A stretch of 64,000 nucleotides of DNA from Stereum hirsutum FP-91666 SS1 (GCF_000264905.1 NW_006763140.1:296713-360712); one strand, 5' to 3'. Positions 49,926 to 62,180 are shown, counted from the stretch's first letter. A program made the numbers and translations. Notes: a model not told the origin generated them from the letters alone.

Positions 49926-51241
49926 ATGGAGCGTCGTGCTGATCCAGACGTTCTGTGCGACGAGCCGTGTCTAAAGCGAGCCCCTCCGACGACAGAGCCA
50001 ATACCGTATGCCCGTGCAGCACGACGCGAGTCTCCTCCATCCCCTCTCGTATCTTCTTCTGCTCCCTCTTGTTTCTTGGTCACTGGCCCTCTCCTTCGTG
50101 CACAAAAGGGTGTCCTCGACGAGCGCGGCACTATCGTCATTCCGCTCGCCTACCCTCGTTCCAATGACCCAGCTCAACCTGGCTGCTCCTCGATTGACGA
50201 ACGCCTGGTCCCCAAAATGAGTTGGCGACCCTCAAATCGATTACCGGAGGATATCACACTACGTTTCATCCAGAGAAAAATACCTACGCACTGGAGAAAA
50301 TACGTCACTGATCTCAAGTGCTCTGTGAGTCATCGGAGTGATGAGCTTGGTTTACCTAGGAAAAAGATCACAGCTCTAGTGAAGGAGGTCCGGCAGGAAG
50401 GTACCGGTCCGAAAGGAGAGGCGAAGTTTCGAGGTGCAATGACTGTGGATGGGACTCAGGATCGTGTCTTTCGTGTCTTGGTGTCCCAGCGATACCTGCC
50501 GCTGAACCAGGTCAAGGATAGAGAGGAGTTCAAGACCGTCTTCAAGGACGTTGTCAAAGGTGCGTCCGTTCGCGTTAACGCTTAGTTTCTGATCCTTATA
50601 AGCTGGATACTTTCCTAGGACACTACGTTATTTATAAGAAGACGGGGATTCTCCATCGTGACTTGAGCGTCAGCAACATCATGTTCCTCCGTCGTAGTGG
50701 CCGTATCATCGGAGCGCTCAACGACTGGGACCTCTCAGCTTCCGAGGTCCGATCCTCCCCGCCGACTGCTCTTCACCGTACTGGTACCGCCGCTTTCATG
50801 GCTCTCAATCTTCTCAAGAGACCCGATGGTTCCGTCCCACACCTCTATTGCTACGACCTCGAATCGTTTGCCTGGATTCTCGTATGGTGCGCATACGTGC
50901 TCCTCTTCAACGGGAAGGAGGTGAGTTACGACGAGCGCGAAGAAGACGTTCAGGAATGGACTAAGGACGGAAATTGGAAGACCCTCAGTAGCCTCAAATT
51001 TGAGTTTATCACGGAAAATCCACCGACAGACACCATTACTGCAAGCATGAAAGGTCTTCTTGAAAGCTGTATCTCCCCAGTCATGAAGGCGATGCGCAAT
51101 ACACTCCTGCGGCGCCGTATGAATGACCGGTCTCCCTCGGAGTCCCCCTTGGTCGAAAATGATTTCTTCATGTTTTCCAATTTCATGAGAGTGTTAGAAC
51201 CAGCTGTACCGAGCGCAGAGGAGGCCGTATTTGCGGACTGA
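49926..51241 (+). CDS. FunK1-type protein kinase, copy 2, N-terminally short
   Basis: Exons 49926-50559 and 50619-51241, 418 residues. The kinase core is intact: LVPKMSWRPSNR (Lys), HRDLSVSNIMF, LNDWDLSA, GTAAFMALNLL and CYDLESFAWILVWCAYVLLFNGKEV, the last nearly identical to copy 1. About 200-280 residues of FunK1 N-terminal region present in copies 1 and 3 are missing; the model begins with a short Pro/Ser-rich lead from the first ATG in frame. Either the N-terminus has been lost or an upstream exon remains unrecognised around 49.6-49.9 kb. The catalytic-loop Asn is kept (SVSN), so activity is possible. Closest to copy 1. Confidence 0.87.
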
Positions 51242-51559
51242 GGAGGGGGTTTGCAGTTTTCTTCTTTCATTGACGCCAGGTTTTATGCTGTCTTATGTCC
51301 TTTCAATATTTTCCTCCCAGTTACGCTACACATGGCTTCTAGCGTTGTTATTCATGTTCACCACAACAACTTTGCTTAGCCTTTTGTTTTTCTGAACCAT
51401 TTTCCTCCTGTCTACGATAAAAGTGGGATGATACCAAATTTTTCTCATTCCGGGCGCTACTCGATGGCCAGTGCCACTCGTTCGTTGAATGGTGTCTGAA
51501 TGACGTCATTGTCATAACTTGAAACTTTGCCGACTTCGAACATTCGTTGGTTGTTCGCG
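51242..51559. other. Spacer between FunK1 copies 2 and 3
   Basis: 318 bp; the part 51379-51447 is the second copy of the 3'-flanking repeat described after copy 1. Confidence 0.55.
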
Positions 51560-53306
51560 ATGTTGGTCCTTCCTACGCGTCGCTCGGTCTACCGCGTGTT
51601 GCCGACCTCCTTGTTTGACTTACTCTTTCCCTCCATCTGCTCTCGCGAGTTCGACCCTGTAGACCATCGTGAGCTCTTCCTTCTTGTCACTGTTGCTCTT
51701 GCTCGTGCTGATCTCCGACGTCTTTGGTTCGACCCTATAATCGTGGCCGGGACGAACACGTTGCCTTTACCTATGCCAGACTATCACGAATTGAGGGAAA
51801 AACTGGACCTGCTCGGAGAACAAACGCGTTTTGTCGACCTTCGAGAGCTCTATGGATCCCCCTCAGGATACGAAATCCCATTATCGACATGGAAAGACAG
51901 CGTTCTTCGTCTCACCTGTGAACTGGACGGTCTCGATATTCTTGCTTCTGACTCTGGCGATTCGTCTACACAGGTCTACACCAGGCGGCGATCGACCTCC
52001 TCCTACCGCCGAGTCGCGACAGAGTACTACCATAGACTTCCCGATCACCGATTCCCTCTCCACGTCCAGGCCGGCGCTACGGGACGTGGCACGATTGTTC
52101 TCCCTCTAGCTTGTCCCGATGATAATGCGAGCCTCCAAGCAAGGGATGTTCTTTTGGCGAAAATGAGTTGGCAGCCCGTGAATCGTATGGCTGAGGATGA
52201 GACTCTGCGCATCATCCGGAGAAAAATTCCGAAGGCTTGGATGAAGCACGTTACAGATCTCAAGTGTTCGACGACGCTCAACGGCGACACCTTAAACCTA
52301 CCCAGGAAGGACCTGATGGTTTTTATTGAGGCGCGCGTGAATGCCGTCGCTGCTCTCAGGAAGCCGAAACGAAGAGGGCGTGTTGACAAACACGAGGACT
52401 TTTTGGAGATGGCCGATGCGTTCATAGGCCAGGACTACAAGGAGCGCGTCCTTCGAGTTCTAGTCACCCCCAGATATCTGCCGTTGTGTGAAGTCAATAA
52501 CTTGACGGAGTTCAAGACCGTCTTCAGGGATGTCGCGAAAGGTAAGATTTGGTTGTATCTATATGATGTTCCGTACATCTGACGACACCGCTACTCATAC
52601 AGTTCACTACGTTATCTACACGAGCTGCAACATTCTTCACCGTGATCTGAGCGTCAACAACATCATGTTCACGCGTCATGACGAGCAAGTTGTCGGAATT
52701 TTGAACGATTGGGATCTTGCCGCCTCGACGTCACCGAAGGACGAGGCTACATCCAAGCACCCTCCCGGCACAGTACCCTTTATGGCTCTCGATCTTCTCT
52801 GGAACGCTGGGAACGGGAAGCCTCAACCGCACGAGTACCACCACGACCTACAGTCCTTTCTGTGGATCCTGATATGGTGCGCGTTCTCCCTTCGCTTTAA
52901 CGCGAATCAAGTCGAATCGGCGAAGCTGCCCGATATGATCCAAGAGTGGGCGGCAACAGACGCTTCAAGTTGGAGGACGATCGCAACCACCAAGTGGACC
53001 TTCGCGGGGATGGGCGAGAGCTATTTGACGTTTATGACACCTGAGATGAAACCTTTGAGGAAATCTTGGATTCGTCCAGTCCTCCGCCAATTGCGTGCTT
53101 TCGCCTGGTCTAACACGAATGTTGTTCATTCCGAGTCCGAGGAGGAATCTGGTCCTGATTCAGATCGAGCAGAGGAAGATACGGATACAGGGAAGAAGGA
53201 CGTCGGCTTCACTTTCGTGAATATCATGAAGGTCCTGGAGCGCGAGATGGAGAAGCCAGACGTTACTGTGTGGGACCATGGACCTCCCGTCCCGACTGTT
53301 GATTGA
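51560..53306 (+). CDS. FunK1-type protein kinase, copy 3
   Basis: Exons 51560-52541 and 52603-53306, 561 residues, starting at the first in-frame ATG (51560); a further upstream exon is possible because copy 1 is longer. The N-terminal part aligns with copy 1: FDPVDHRELFLLVTVALARADL, then LRELYGSPSGYEIPLSTWKDSVL. Kinase motifs: LLAKMSWQPVNR, HRDLSVNNIMF, LNDWDLAAS, GTVPFMALDLL, YHHDLQSFLWILIWCAF. A Glu/Asp/Ser-rich insertion (SEEESGPDSDRAEEDTD) precedes the last helix. More diverged than the other two. Intron position and phase are shared. Same orientation as copies 1 and 2. Confidence 0.91.
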
Positions 53307-54046
53307 CAATAAATATTACTGTAAACTCTCACATCTCGTTTGTACCACCACAGTTATGCGATCCCGTCTCTGTTCCATAATAGACGTTCGTGTGCCTTTG
53401 AATAAAATATCGTTCCTTCCATCTTGCTTGGTCGATTTCTTACGACGGCTCGATACTGCCCGATTACTTATAGTCGTGTCTGTTGTCCGTTTTTGCGCCT
53501 GACTTCTTTCTTCGCAATCTTTGCCTTTTGTTTTCTTTCTATCCATTTCGCGATTAGTTCATCCTCAAAGGTGTTGCGGTAGTGTGACCTGTTCCAACCA
53601 TTGAGTAGTAGCGTCTACCACAAATTAATATAAACTCCCATCCCATGTATCTACCCTGCTGCTGCTGCTGTCCACCATCAGCCAGAACTGTCAGTGGGAA
53701 TCAAGGCTGTAACTCAAACTGCGCTGCACGATCACCGCAATCATTTCACCAAACTGCGCCGCACCTAGCTTCTGAATCCTTTCTGCATGCTGTAGGCTAG
53801 CAGCAGCCGGCTGCGCTTTTCTTTCCTCCTCCGGGGCCCGGAACCACGCAGGTTTCGTGGATGACTGCGCTACCTCGACACGGACAGGCGTGACTACGGT
53901 GCACGAGCAGGGTCAGGTCCAAATCGGGGTCGGACTTGCTCCTCCGCCTGCGGCCGCGCCTTTCCGGGGTCTCACTTGTCTCCTTCGTTGTTGAATGTGG
54001 CTGTCACGCTAGCTTAAATACCACTCGCCTACGACCAGCATCTACT
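53307..54046. other. Intergenic, no gene seen
   Basis: 740 bp after the FunK1 array. It holds short CTG/CGC-rich repeated words (53657-53780) including two copies of AAACTGCGC(T/C)GCAC, and a TTAAATA element near 54014 upstream of a possible small gene. Confidence 0.5.
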
Positions 54047-54353
54047 ATGTCTTTGGTCAGCAGACCAGGAACGACATCCCTCGTATCATTGCTCATCAAC
54101 TGCTGCATCTGTTCTTGTCAAGCGTTGTTTCTCTATGGGTTTTTTATCACGCTTTTCCGTACAATCGTCAATTCTGGTTCTCATCGGCATCTTCGACTGT
54201 GCGGAGGCGTTGCGTATTCTCTGAATTGGATCTTCTACATGCACCGATACTTTATTCGACCTCGGAAAGAGATTGGTGAGTAATCAACACTTGCACGGCC
54301 GCCCTGTGCGCTTTGTTCCCTTTTAAATATACTTGTCCCTAACAGCCGCTTAG
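54047..54353 (+). CDS. Possible small membrane protein
   Basis: Exons 54047-54275 and 54346-54353 would give 78 residues, with a clean GTGAGT donor and AACAG acceptor. The sequence holds two hydrophobic segments (about residues 11-34 and 50-64) and a short basic end (RPRKEIAA). I do not recognise the family. A TTAAATA element lies about 33 bp upstream of the ATG. The downstream sequence is also open on both strands, so this may instead be one end of a larger membrane-protein gene or a relic. Confidence 0.3.
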
Positions 54354-56307
54354 TACTGATACGGGGCAACCTGTACTACTTTATTGCGTAGATACTGGGA
54401 GATCATTCTTCAGTATCTGGCTCCAGGTCGTACACAAGCATGTCTGAGGGCTGTTGTGTTGACGACGTTGGAACTCCCATCCATTTCATGTTCCAGGTAT
54501 TATTCTGGCGGCCATTCTTCTTTCTTGAACCAGCAGAATGCGACAGCGGATTGATATTGTCACTCTCAGGTTCACTTAGACCAAGGCAAGCCTCGCGTGT
54601 GTCACTTGTTGAGCCCGATGAGCTGCTACTAAGGGAAGTCAGCAATCTTTGGCCTTGTTCTTTTTATGGTTTCAAATCAACTCGAGCTCGATACCAGCCA
54701 AATTCAGCCCAATGTCATTGCATCTTTTATTTGCCTATCACTGCCTGAGATGTGTGCAGGTCATATCCTAGATAATTAATGATATACAAGTTTGTCTCAC
54801 TGTTTGATTTGTGCTTGTCATCCGACTCCATCGCTGAGCCTTTCCCTCAGTCCATCATCCATAATTCTCACAAAGATTACAAGTGAGACATTGATACCGT
54901 CCCTGTTCTCAATAGTGTGACACACGACTGACAGTCCAAGGACTTGATTCTTGGATGCTCCAATACTTCAGAGACCTTCAGATGAGCTCGAGCTTTTCAA
55001 TTTACTAGGTGATGGAGGAATGGTAGTGAGTCCAAAGGAAAGAACTGTGGCGCCACAGAAATTGTCTCTACTATCATAGGATTCACACTTAAATGAGAAG
55101 ATCATCCTACATTATACTGCGTCGGAGAGGAGGACAGGTCACAGCGTGCGGTACCCATCGCGGAGTTCCAGGACCCCATGAACCGCCGCGGAAGTTCGCT
55201 CGCCTTCCCGATTTGGACCTGACCCTGCTCGTGCTCCGTACGTGACGCTTATTTTGATACGAAATTGGAACAAGGATTAACCTGATTCGGAGGGAAGCAT
55301 GATATCTCAAGGCCGTCCTCGCCAGCACCGTTGACTCGGAACTCTCGAGCATGCGCATGAGCATCCAAATCGTACATGTAGGGTTGGGTTGTAGGCAGCT
55401 TCTGCCAGTGGAAGATAGGTCAGATAGATTCAGAACCAGATAGATATATAGCAAAATACAAGCGTCGATCCCAATAAGTTACACAACAACGTTAACAGCC
55501 AAGTGCCAAGTCGGAAGAGAATTTTATGGTTCAAGTGACGGGAATAAGCAATATGGCGCGGGAGGGGGGTGAGGGGAGGTGAAGGCGTGATAATAGGACA
55601 GAGCACTGGGCTGTGACCAGGAAGTAAGAAGGCGATGTAAGGGATGTGGGTGTGTATGCGTCGTTATCAATACGAAGCAAACGAAAAAAAAAACCGGGAA
55701 TGGCGATAAATGAACGGCGGACGTCACTGACGCCCTACAGCTGAACGTGAATATGTTTGTTAATGGGGATGGGGATGGGGATGGGTGAGGGTGTGGACGG
55801 TGAGGCGTAAAGATACCTAACCAACCAACCAACCAACTCGAAGACCAAGATCGTCCGATACCGTCTATCGTGCTTCGTCACACCACCTTTTTCTCCTCCT
55901 CGTGCTCCTATCCCCCCTCGTCAATCATCATCTCCACCTCCACCACCTCCCGACTGCCCATGACCATCCCCCACTCCGGACGGGCCGCGCACCCGTCCTG
56001 CGGGTAGCATGCGCAGCTGGGATCGTCTGAACGAATTGATGTCGATGTCCTTCTGCCACTGCCACTGACACGCCATACCATGTGTATGCGAACCACCACC
56101 GATACTCATACATCGTACATCCTCCGCACCCCACAACGGTCCACCCGATCCTCTTCTCTCTTCTAAGGGCCCCACCCTCTAATACACGGAAAGGCACCGA
56201 ACGACGTCACCACCACCACCCATCACCGTCTGAGCCCGAGCACACCGGTACGCCACGCCACGTCATGTCGAAGAAGGAAACAGAAACGGAGTTCGGTGGG
56301 AGGTGGT
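54354..56307. other. Intergenic, no confident gene
   Basis: Nearly 2 kb. A minus-strand frame at 54645-54403 is rich in Ser/Asp/Glu with sensible composition but has a stop just upstream and no ATG. The part 55.5-56.3 kb lies downstream of the mannosyltransferase gene and includes a short (GGGGAT)n run near 55764-55782. Confidence 0.45.
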
Positions 56308-58672
56308 TTATGATTCCATGAGACGTTCCCAGCGGGCGAGACATGAGTACGTGTCCCAATCTATTGAGCGAAAGACGAGAAGTCAGTGATCGTTGAAAGC
56401 GTGAATGGTTGTCTCAAATCGCGGCCTAAGAAACGCAAAGAAAAGAAAAAACTCACCAAACGTCTTCTCCGGATTACAACTACACCTCCCCCTCCTCCAC
56501 AGATCCTCCTCCTGCGGACAATGATTAAACGGATTATGCTCGTACCCAATCTCTCTGAAAAAGTGAATCTGGTCCTTCCTGAGGAACAGCGCGGCCGCGA
56601 TCGAGTGCACGGGCGCGTCGCCCCAGCGCTCGTAGTAGAACCCGCCTTTCGAGTCGAGGTAGTCGAAGAACTTGGTGTAGGCTTCGGAGCGCCAGAAATC
56701 CATGTCGGCGATTTCGAAGTTGGACCAGACTGGAGGGGCGGGGGGATGGGCGGGTTGGAGATAGGGGTGAGGAAGTGTGAGTGAGGGAAGAGAGTGGGGG
56801 AGGGAGGGAGGAAGAACGTACAATGACAAAGGTTATATTTCGAACCACCATTATCCGAGACGAAATCCATAGAGTTATCCTCCGCGACGTATTCTGGATG
56901 TTGATTCGTGAATTCTGTAGTCATCACATTTAACCGTCAGTAAACGTCCCTGTCTCACTCTCGAGAATACGATTAAAAGATGTGTGTGGCGAGGAAGGGA
57001 AAGGGAGGATGAATGTCGAGATGTCGGATTGCACCAAAGGAGCATAACGACCGCGAACGTTTTTTTTTCTTTTTCTTTTTCCTTCTCTCGCACCCGAATA
57101 ACAAAACAAATACAGGAAGAAAAGTCGACTCACCTCGGACAGTAGACCAGAGCGTCGTGATCGTCGCCTCGAACTCGAACATGGAGATCGTGAAACCTAG
57201 GAGACGGGGAAAAACACAATGACAGTCCAGTCAGTCAGGCGATCAATCAGTCAATCAGCCATCCAAAGGACAGTCAGTGGGAGAAAGCGATCCGAGATGT
57301 CCATCTCGTCGTAATCCCAGAACGCAGGGCATCACTTTCACCAACACCACCGTAGACGACGGCGACGAGTACGAGTCTCCTTCAGTGGAGACATGATGCG
57401 GTGATGTGGCGGTGTCTATAATGTGATGCACGAAAAGAGGGTACGACCCGGAGATGACCTGGGTGCTATGTGTTGCAGGGAGATGTGTGGTCTGCGACGC
57501 GTATCATGTCATGATCATACATTGCACGGGCGCCAGCCAGCGCATACTTATGCACGAAAACGAATGGGGGCACGGACATAACGCGGTTGGGGGTGGCGCA
57601 ACGCACTACCAGACGTAGACGCTCGCATGCAGGAAGGTGCGCAGTGGGCGATAGAAGAAGAAACGCAGAGTGGAAGGAAGCAATTGCTCACCATAAGTCT
57701 TATTCTGCGCCTGCATGTACACGAACGGGTCAAAGTCGATGTCGCAGTGGAAGTGGATGTCGGGCTCGACGCGCCAGTACCAGCGGTATTGCTGGAGGAA
57801 CTCGTGTTTGAAGAAGAACTGTTATCCGTTGAAAGGCGGGTCAGCACGTATGCGTCAAAATCGAACAGTAACGAATAGTGACTGGAAGAAAGGAAGGGAG
57901 AGGGAGGGAGGTTCGACATAGGATAGGAGAAGAAACGTACGCCGGAGTTGAACCGACACATGTTACGGTACGAGACGCTACCACCATAGATGATATTCTT
58001 CATGACCATCTTATTCCGCCCGTCCGTCGCTCTCGCTTCGTCGATCCATTCTGGCTGATACCAGTGGTCGTGTGGAATTTGCAAGAACGTTACCGGTGAT
58101 TGAATGAGAATCGACACGCGCCTGTTCAGATACCAGTTAGCATCTCGCAAAGAGCACAAGATAGGAAGACAAAAAGGCGCACTTTTTGAAATCCTCAGAG
58201 AACGGCTCCTCATTCATAAACACCCAAGGATACCCAAACTTCCTATTAAACCTATCCTCCACATCCCTCACACTCGACACCGCGCCATCCACGTCCGAAT
58301 TCCTCGCCAACATCAACAACGTCGCGTTCGCCCTTTCATGCAACGTCGTCGACGCCGGGAGGGGCGATATCGCGGACGCAGAGGTTCCGGCGTCGACGGC
58401 GGTCACGGACGTCTCTTCCGAGTCAAAGTCGTAGTAGAACGAGTCGGGGACGGAGGACGGGGCGGGTTTTCCGTTGGCGGTGTTGAAGTATTTGGAGAGG
58501 GAGTCGAGGTGGGAGGAGGAGGAGGCGGAGGAGGTCGTGGAGAGGCGGAGGATGGAGATGAGTGCGATCTGGAGGGTGTTATTCGATGTGCTTTGAAGTG
58601 AGAGGGAGAATGACGTACGGTGGCAACGACGACGATGCCGGCAAAGCGGACTGTCCTGCTCGAGGGAGCCAT
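56308..58672 (-). CDS. Alpha-1,2-mannosyltransferase, KRE2/MNT1/KTR family (GT15)
   Basis: Golgi type II membrane enzyme that adds alpha-1,2-mannose from GDP-mannose to O- and N-glycans of cell-wall proteins. Minus-strand exons: 58672-58619, 58568-58183, 58121-57941, 57818-57692, 57196-57134, 56914-56822, 56729-56457 and 56360-56308, 409 residues. A signal-anchor helix lies at about residues 10-25 (FAGIVVVATIALISIL), then a Ser/Thr stem. The GT15 domain shows NRKFGYPWVFMNEEPFS, PHDHWYQPEWID, NMCRFNSGFFFKHEFL, YWRVEPDIHFHCDIDFDPF (the family's EPD and metal-binding region), TKFFDYLDSKGGFYYERWGDAP and a Cys-containing end DLWRRGRCSCNPE. The intron 57197-57691 is 495 nt, far longer than others in the window. 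Confidence 0.94.
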
Positions 58673-61020
58673 GACAATTAAATGGCCGTTTAGCCTTTCG
58701 TGTTCGTGGACGGCGGGGACGATGACCAGAGGGTTGAGCAGGCCGGAGAGAACGATGAGGGAGAGGGAGGAGGTAGCGAGGAGGGAAAGGTGGAGAAGGA
58801 GGGTGGCTTTGGGGGCGAAGATATATAGAGATCTGCTGCTGCGGTGCCTATTCATCCTTCTTGCGGCACCGATCCAGCGCGTGCGAGCCAGTCTCCGTCC
58901 ACCCCGCAGCGCTCTTCCTCAATTATTTTATTTATCGTCTATCGGCGCAGTAACAAGGTCGGTCTCGCCAGCACAGCCAGCGCTCTTCACTCGTGTATTT
59001 TTGGGTCTTCTCGCTGGGCTTACAAGAGAGGTCTGTTGTCATTCGAATTCAAACGTATCGAGCTTCGAGTCCCAAGACGATGTGAAACGTCGAACAAATG
59101 CAACCTGTTTGCCTTCGGAATACACTGGGAGCACTTGCCAGATTTCCCTGTTCAAGTCTGCCGGATGTCCCAGACGGAATTTCTCTTCGCTTGTTGTTCG
59201 TTCGCACCCCCGTTTCGAGCTCGAGCGTCGGCGTCTGCATCTACGGTCGACGACACTGATCAGGTCACCTTTCGACCTCTCACGATCAGTCCAGCCCAAA
59301 AACTCTGCCCCAAGCGCTATTTTCACGAGAGCTAAGTCGACATTTAGCGCCCAAATGACAGATTCTGTCGAAGTTTCTTCCAATTCAGGAGATATTGGGT
59401 CGCGTCGCCCTACTTCCTGGGAACAGTTGTGAGCATAACGAGTATTCGCCGCTCAAAAATGAGATGGCAGATGTCGACGAGACTCGGAGCTGTGCAGCCC
59501 AGCCTATGCCGGATTTAATCCGGTTCAGAACAACTCAGGATCTCTGAGCTTTCGTGGCTGAGTCCTTCCTGGCAGGTCACATAATTCACATTCTTAGGTG
59601 TTGGATCACGTATGAATATGAAAAACTAACAAAAACAGGTGTAAAAACAAAGTAAAAGTAGGCCAAAGGGGCCACCGCTACCAGCCCTGGACGAGCGCTG
59701 ACGATTGAAGCTTATTATGACAGACATCTGACAGGTGCCCGTCCGCCGGTGGGCATGGCTGGAGTGCTCGACGTGTCGACGCAGGTCGAAAGGTGACCTG
59801 ATCAGTGTCGTCGACCGTAGCATCGCATCAAGCTTCTCGTCGGTCTCCTGTTCCCTCGATATCTTGTAAATGCCACCGGCATGTGTAACTATCGGTGCTG
59901 GCGATGAATGATGTGTGTGAGCCTGAGCTCGACACAGATGGCGGAAACAAAGGCCAAAAGACGTCACCCACCGCTCGGAAACGTCCGGTGTGAAATTGAT
60001 CCGGAGGCCCCACAAACACACGGTTATCTCTGTTCTATTTTTAGCGACTATCCCGGTCTCTTTTCATTTATTTCTGCAGAGGGCGGCGTGCGAGGGTCGA
60101 TCTTGAACGCCGTCATATTGTGAATAACGCAGGCGTAAGGCCGGTGAACGGCAGGTCCCGCTACTTATCTTTGCTCCAAATGTAAGTACCAGTCTAACAT
60201 ATTGGCCACGAGCAGCATAAGATGTTCAATTGATCTCATAATTTCGAATTGCGAGTCAGCGATTGAAGAACAACTAGCAACGTCCGAAGAGTATGCATGA
60301 CTCGGACGTGCTACTGCTCGAGCAAGTGAGGGGTCACTGCCGCTGCAGGGCTTCGCCCAGCAGCTTCGTGACCCAAACATAGTACACGTGTGTCACACTT
60401 CACACCTTGCTGAGGTTACGATCTAAAAACATGAACAGAAATGAATACTCTAGAAACAATTCTGTCATGACTTGGACTACTTAACAGTAGATTGACAAAA
60501 CGGACGTTCACGAAGTGTGGCGAACTCAGGCGGGATAGCTGAGTCAGAAATTGGTCAGCATCTACCATATAGGGAAGGTCGTCGCATTACAAGCCAAAAA
60601 CCGAACGATACTTCCTGTAAGACCCACTACTAAAGTAGCGGGAATTTTTGGATATGGATGCTGAAGAGGTAGTTGTGCTGCCTGAAAACGTATGCTTCGT
60701 TCTGAAACCTCTCACCTTTTTTCTTTCGTTGTTTGCTTGTCGACTGCTGCGCTCCCATAGCACAGTCGATCAGCCCGAGTCCTCCGGCGCGCACCATCGG
60801 TCTACCAGTCTTTCGGAATACTGCAGACTTCTACGTTCAACTCGCAAGAGGTGCGTAGCAATGAAAGCGATGCTGATGATGGTCCCAGCGAAGATGGTTG
60901 CCATTGGGCCACAATCTAATACCGTTTTACTTTGGATCATGTCTCGTTGGCCAATCACGTCTTCTCACGAAGCACTACACCCGCCCATCATCTCCTCTGA
61001 CGTCCCTCATAGTTCCTGCA
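58673..61020. other. Divergent intergenic region with inverted repeat
   Basis: 2.3 kb between the mannosyltransferase (-) and the Fic/Doc-type gene (+). The minus-strand promoter has a TATATA element near 58822-58831. A perfect 38-bp inverted repeat (listed separately) lies here. Open frames are motif-free. Confidence 0.5.
59241..59820. repeat. Perfect 38-bp inverted repeat, ~505 bp apart
   Basis: The 38 bases at 59241-59278 (beginning CTACGGTCGACGACACTG, ending CACCTTTCGACCT) occur as exact reverse complement at 59783-59820. The sequence immediately outside and inside is not similar. The enclosed 504 bp has no transposase-like frame. It could be the arms of a small non-autonomous element or a foldback. 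Confidence 0.85.
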
Positions 61021-62180
61021 ATGTCAATCCCTGCTACAGCTATAGCACCACTAAAACTCTCGCGTCTCTTCACGCCCACCTACGCGTCGCTCATCAATTC
61101 CCAGCTCGTCTTCCCAGCCTTGTCTCTCGTCGTCAAGCCGAATGAGCTGCACTCTGCGTTAGCTCGCCCACTGCATGTGTTGAGATATGAACCTGAGAGA
61201 TCTGGCTATTACCTGGGTGCGAGTCTGGCGTATGGAATCATCAACGGTTGGTGGTAGCCAAGACTTTATCGTCGACGTCGTGTTGCTAATTATTCATCTC
61301 GAATTCGTCCTGTATTGAAGGGCATCCGTTTATGGACGGTAACAAACGCACTGGTAGGTCTCTTGCCATGGCTCGCATATCAGTTCAAGTTCATTCTCAT
61401 TCTCACACATACTTAAGACTCTGAACGACCCCAGCATTCTTCCTCTACAATGCATACCTTCGAGCCCAGTCGCTGCCTGGTCTTACGGACCAAATAGCCA
61501 TCGATGACCACGAAAACCTCACGAAGCTGGCGGACAAGTTCATCCAGGCCACGTGCGGAAAATTGGACGTCGAAGGACTGGCAGCAGACGATTCGAGGTC
61601 AGTAGATTCATTAAATATTAAGGACTGCCTCGCAGTTTCGCAGCTACTCGCTAGTCACTGACCCAACATTTTCGAAAGAGAGTCCCCTCTGGTCACCCTC
61701 GACGCGTCTCAATCTCCACCTCAGGATGAACTTGAACACAATCAGACTCACCTCGACACCGTCACGCAAGATAAGTTGAATCCGTCACTGAGCGAGGACG
61801 AGCTTCAGACCATTCGAAACGGCGACACCGTCTACCTCGACGATAATCGTGCCCGACTCCAGCTTGGGTGGAGCCCACTGGATGGCACTGGCATGAGCAG
61901 TCAGGTTAACGTCGTTCACAAGTTCAAGTTGGCTGATGGTACGAAACTAATATTGAGTGTCAATGGGGAGGCTCCTCGTTACTTCCCTGTCACTCGAGTT
62001 GGATCAGATGCTGGTATGTGGGCACTTATACTACGATGCTCTAAAGTATAACTAAGAATGACACTCACGGCGGCCTCAATGCTCATAACTTAACAAATAG
62101 GCCGGCTAGCTCGTGCGACGGTAGAGAGTTTGCTGGACCCGAAGGTACATTATATTTTAGAGTACCTCAGAGAGCGTTGA
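61021..62180 (+). CDS. Fic/Doc (death-on-curing type) domain protein
   Basis: Fic-fold enzymes transfer AMP, phosphate or related groups to protein hydroxyls; Doc-type members phosphorylate their targets. Exons: 61021-61246, 61321-61353, 61435-61597, 61679-62013 and 62101-62180, 278 residues. The start ATG is followed by a helical part (LHSALARPLHVLRYE, GYYLGASLAYGIING) and the catalytic loop H77PFMDGNKRT. The loop has NKR as in Doc rather than the NGR of AMPylating Fic enzymes. The loop is encoded by a 33-nt exon of its own. After FFLYNAYLRAQ comes a linker and a C-terminal region of ~130 residues (LGWSPLDGTGM, KFKLADGTKLIL) that I do not recognise. No inhibitory (S/T)xxxE(G/N) helix is evident. 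A bacterial-type family in a fungus, so transfer is possible but the five exons show long residence. Confidence 0.85.

Noticed and set aside
54403..54645. Minus-strand Ser/Asp/Glu-rich frame
   Set aside because: No ATG, a stop just upstream, no upstream exon found; the plus strand is equally open there.
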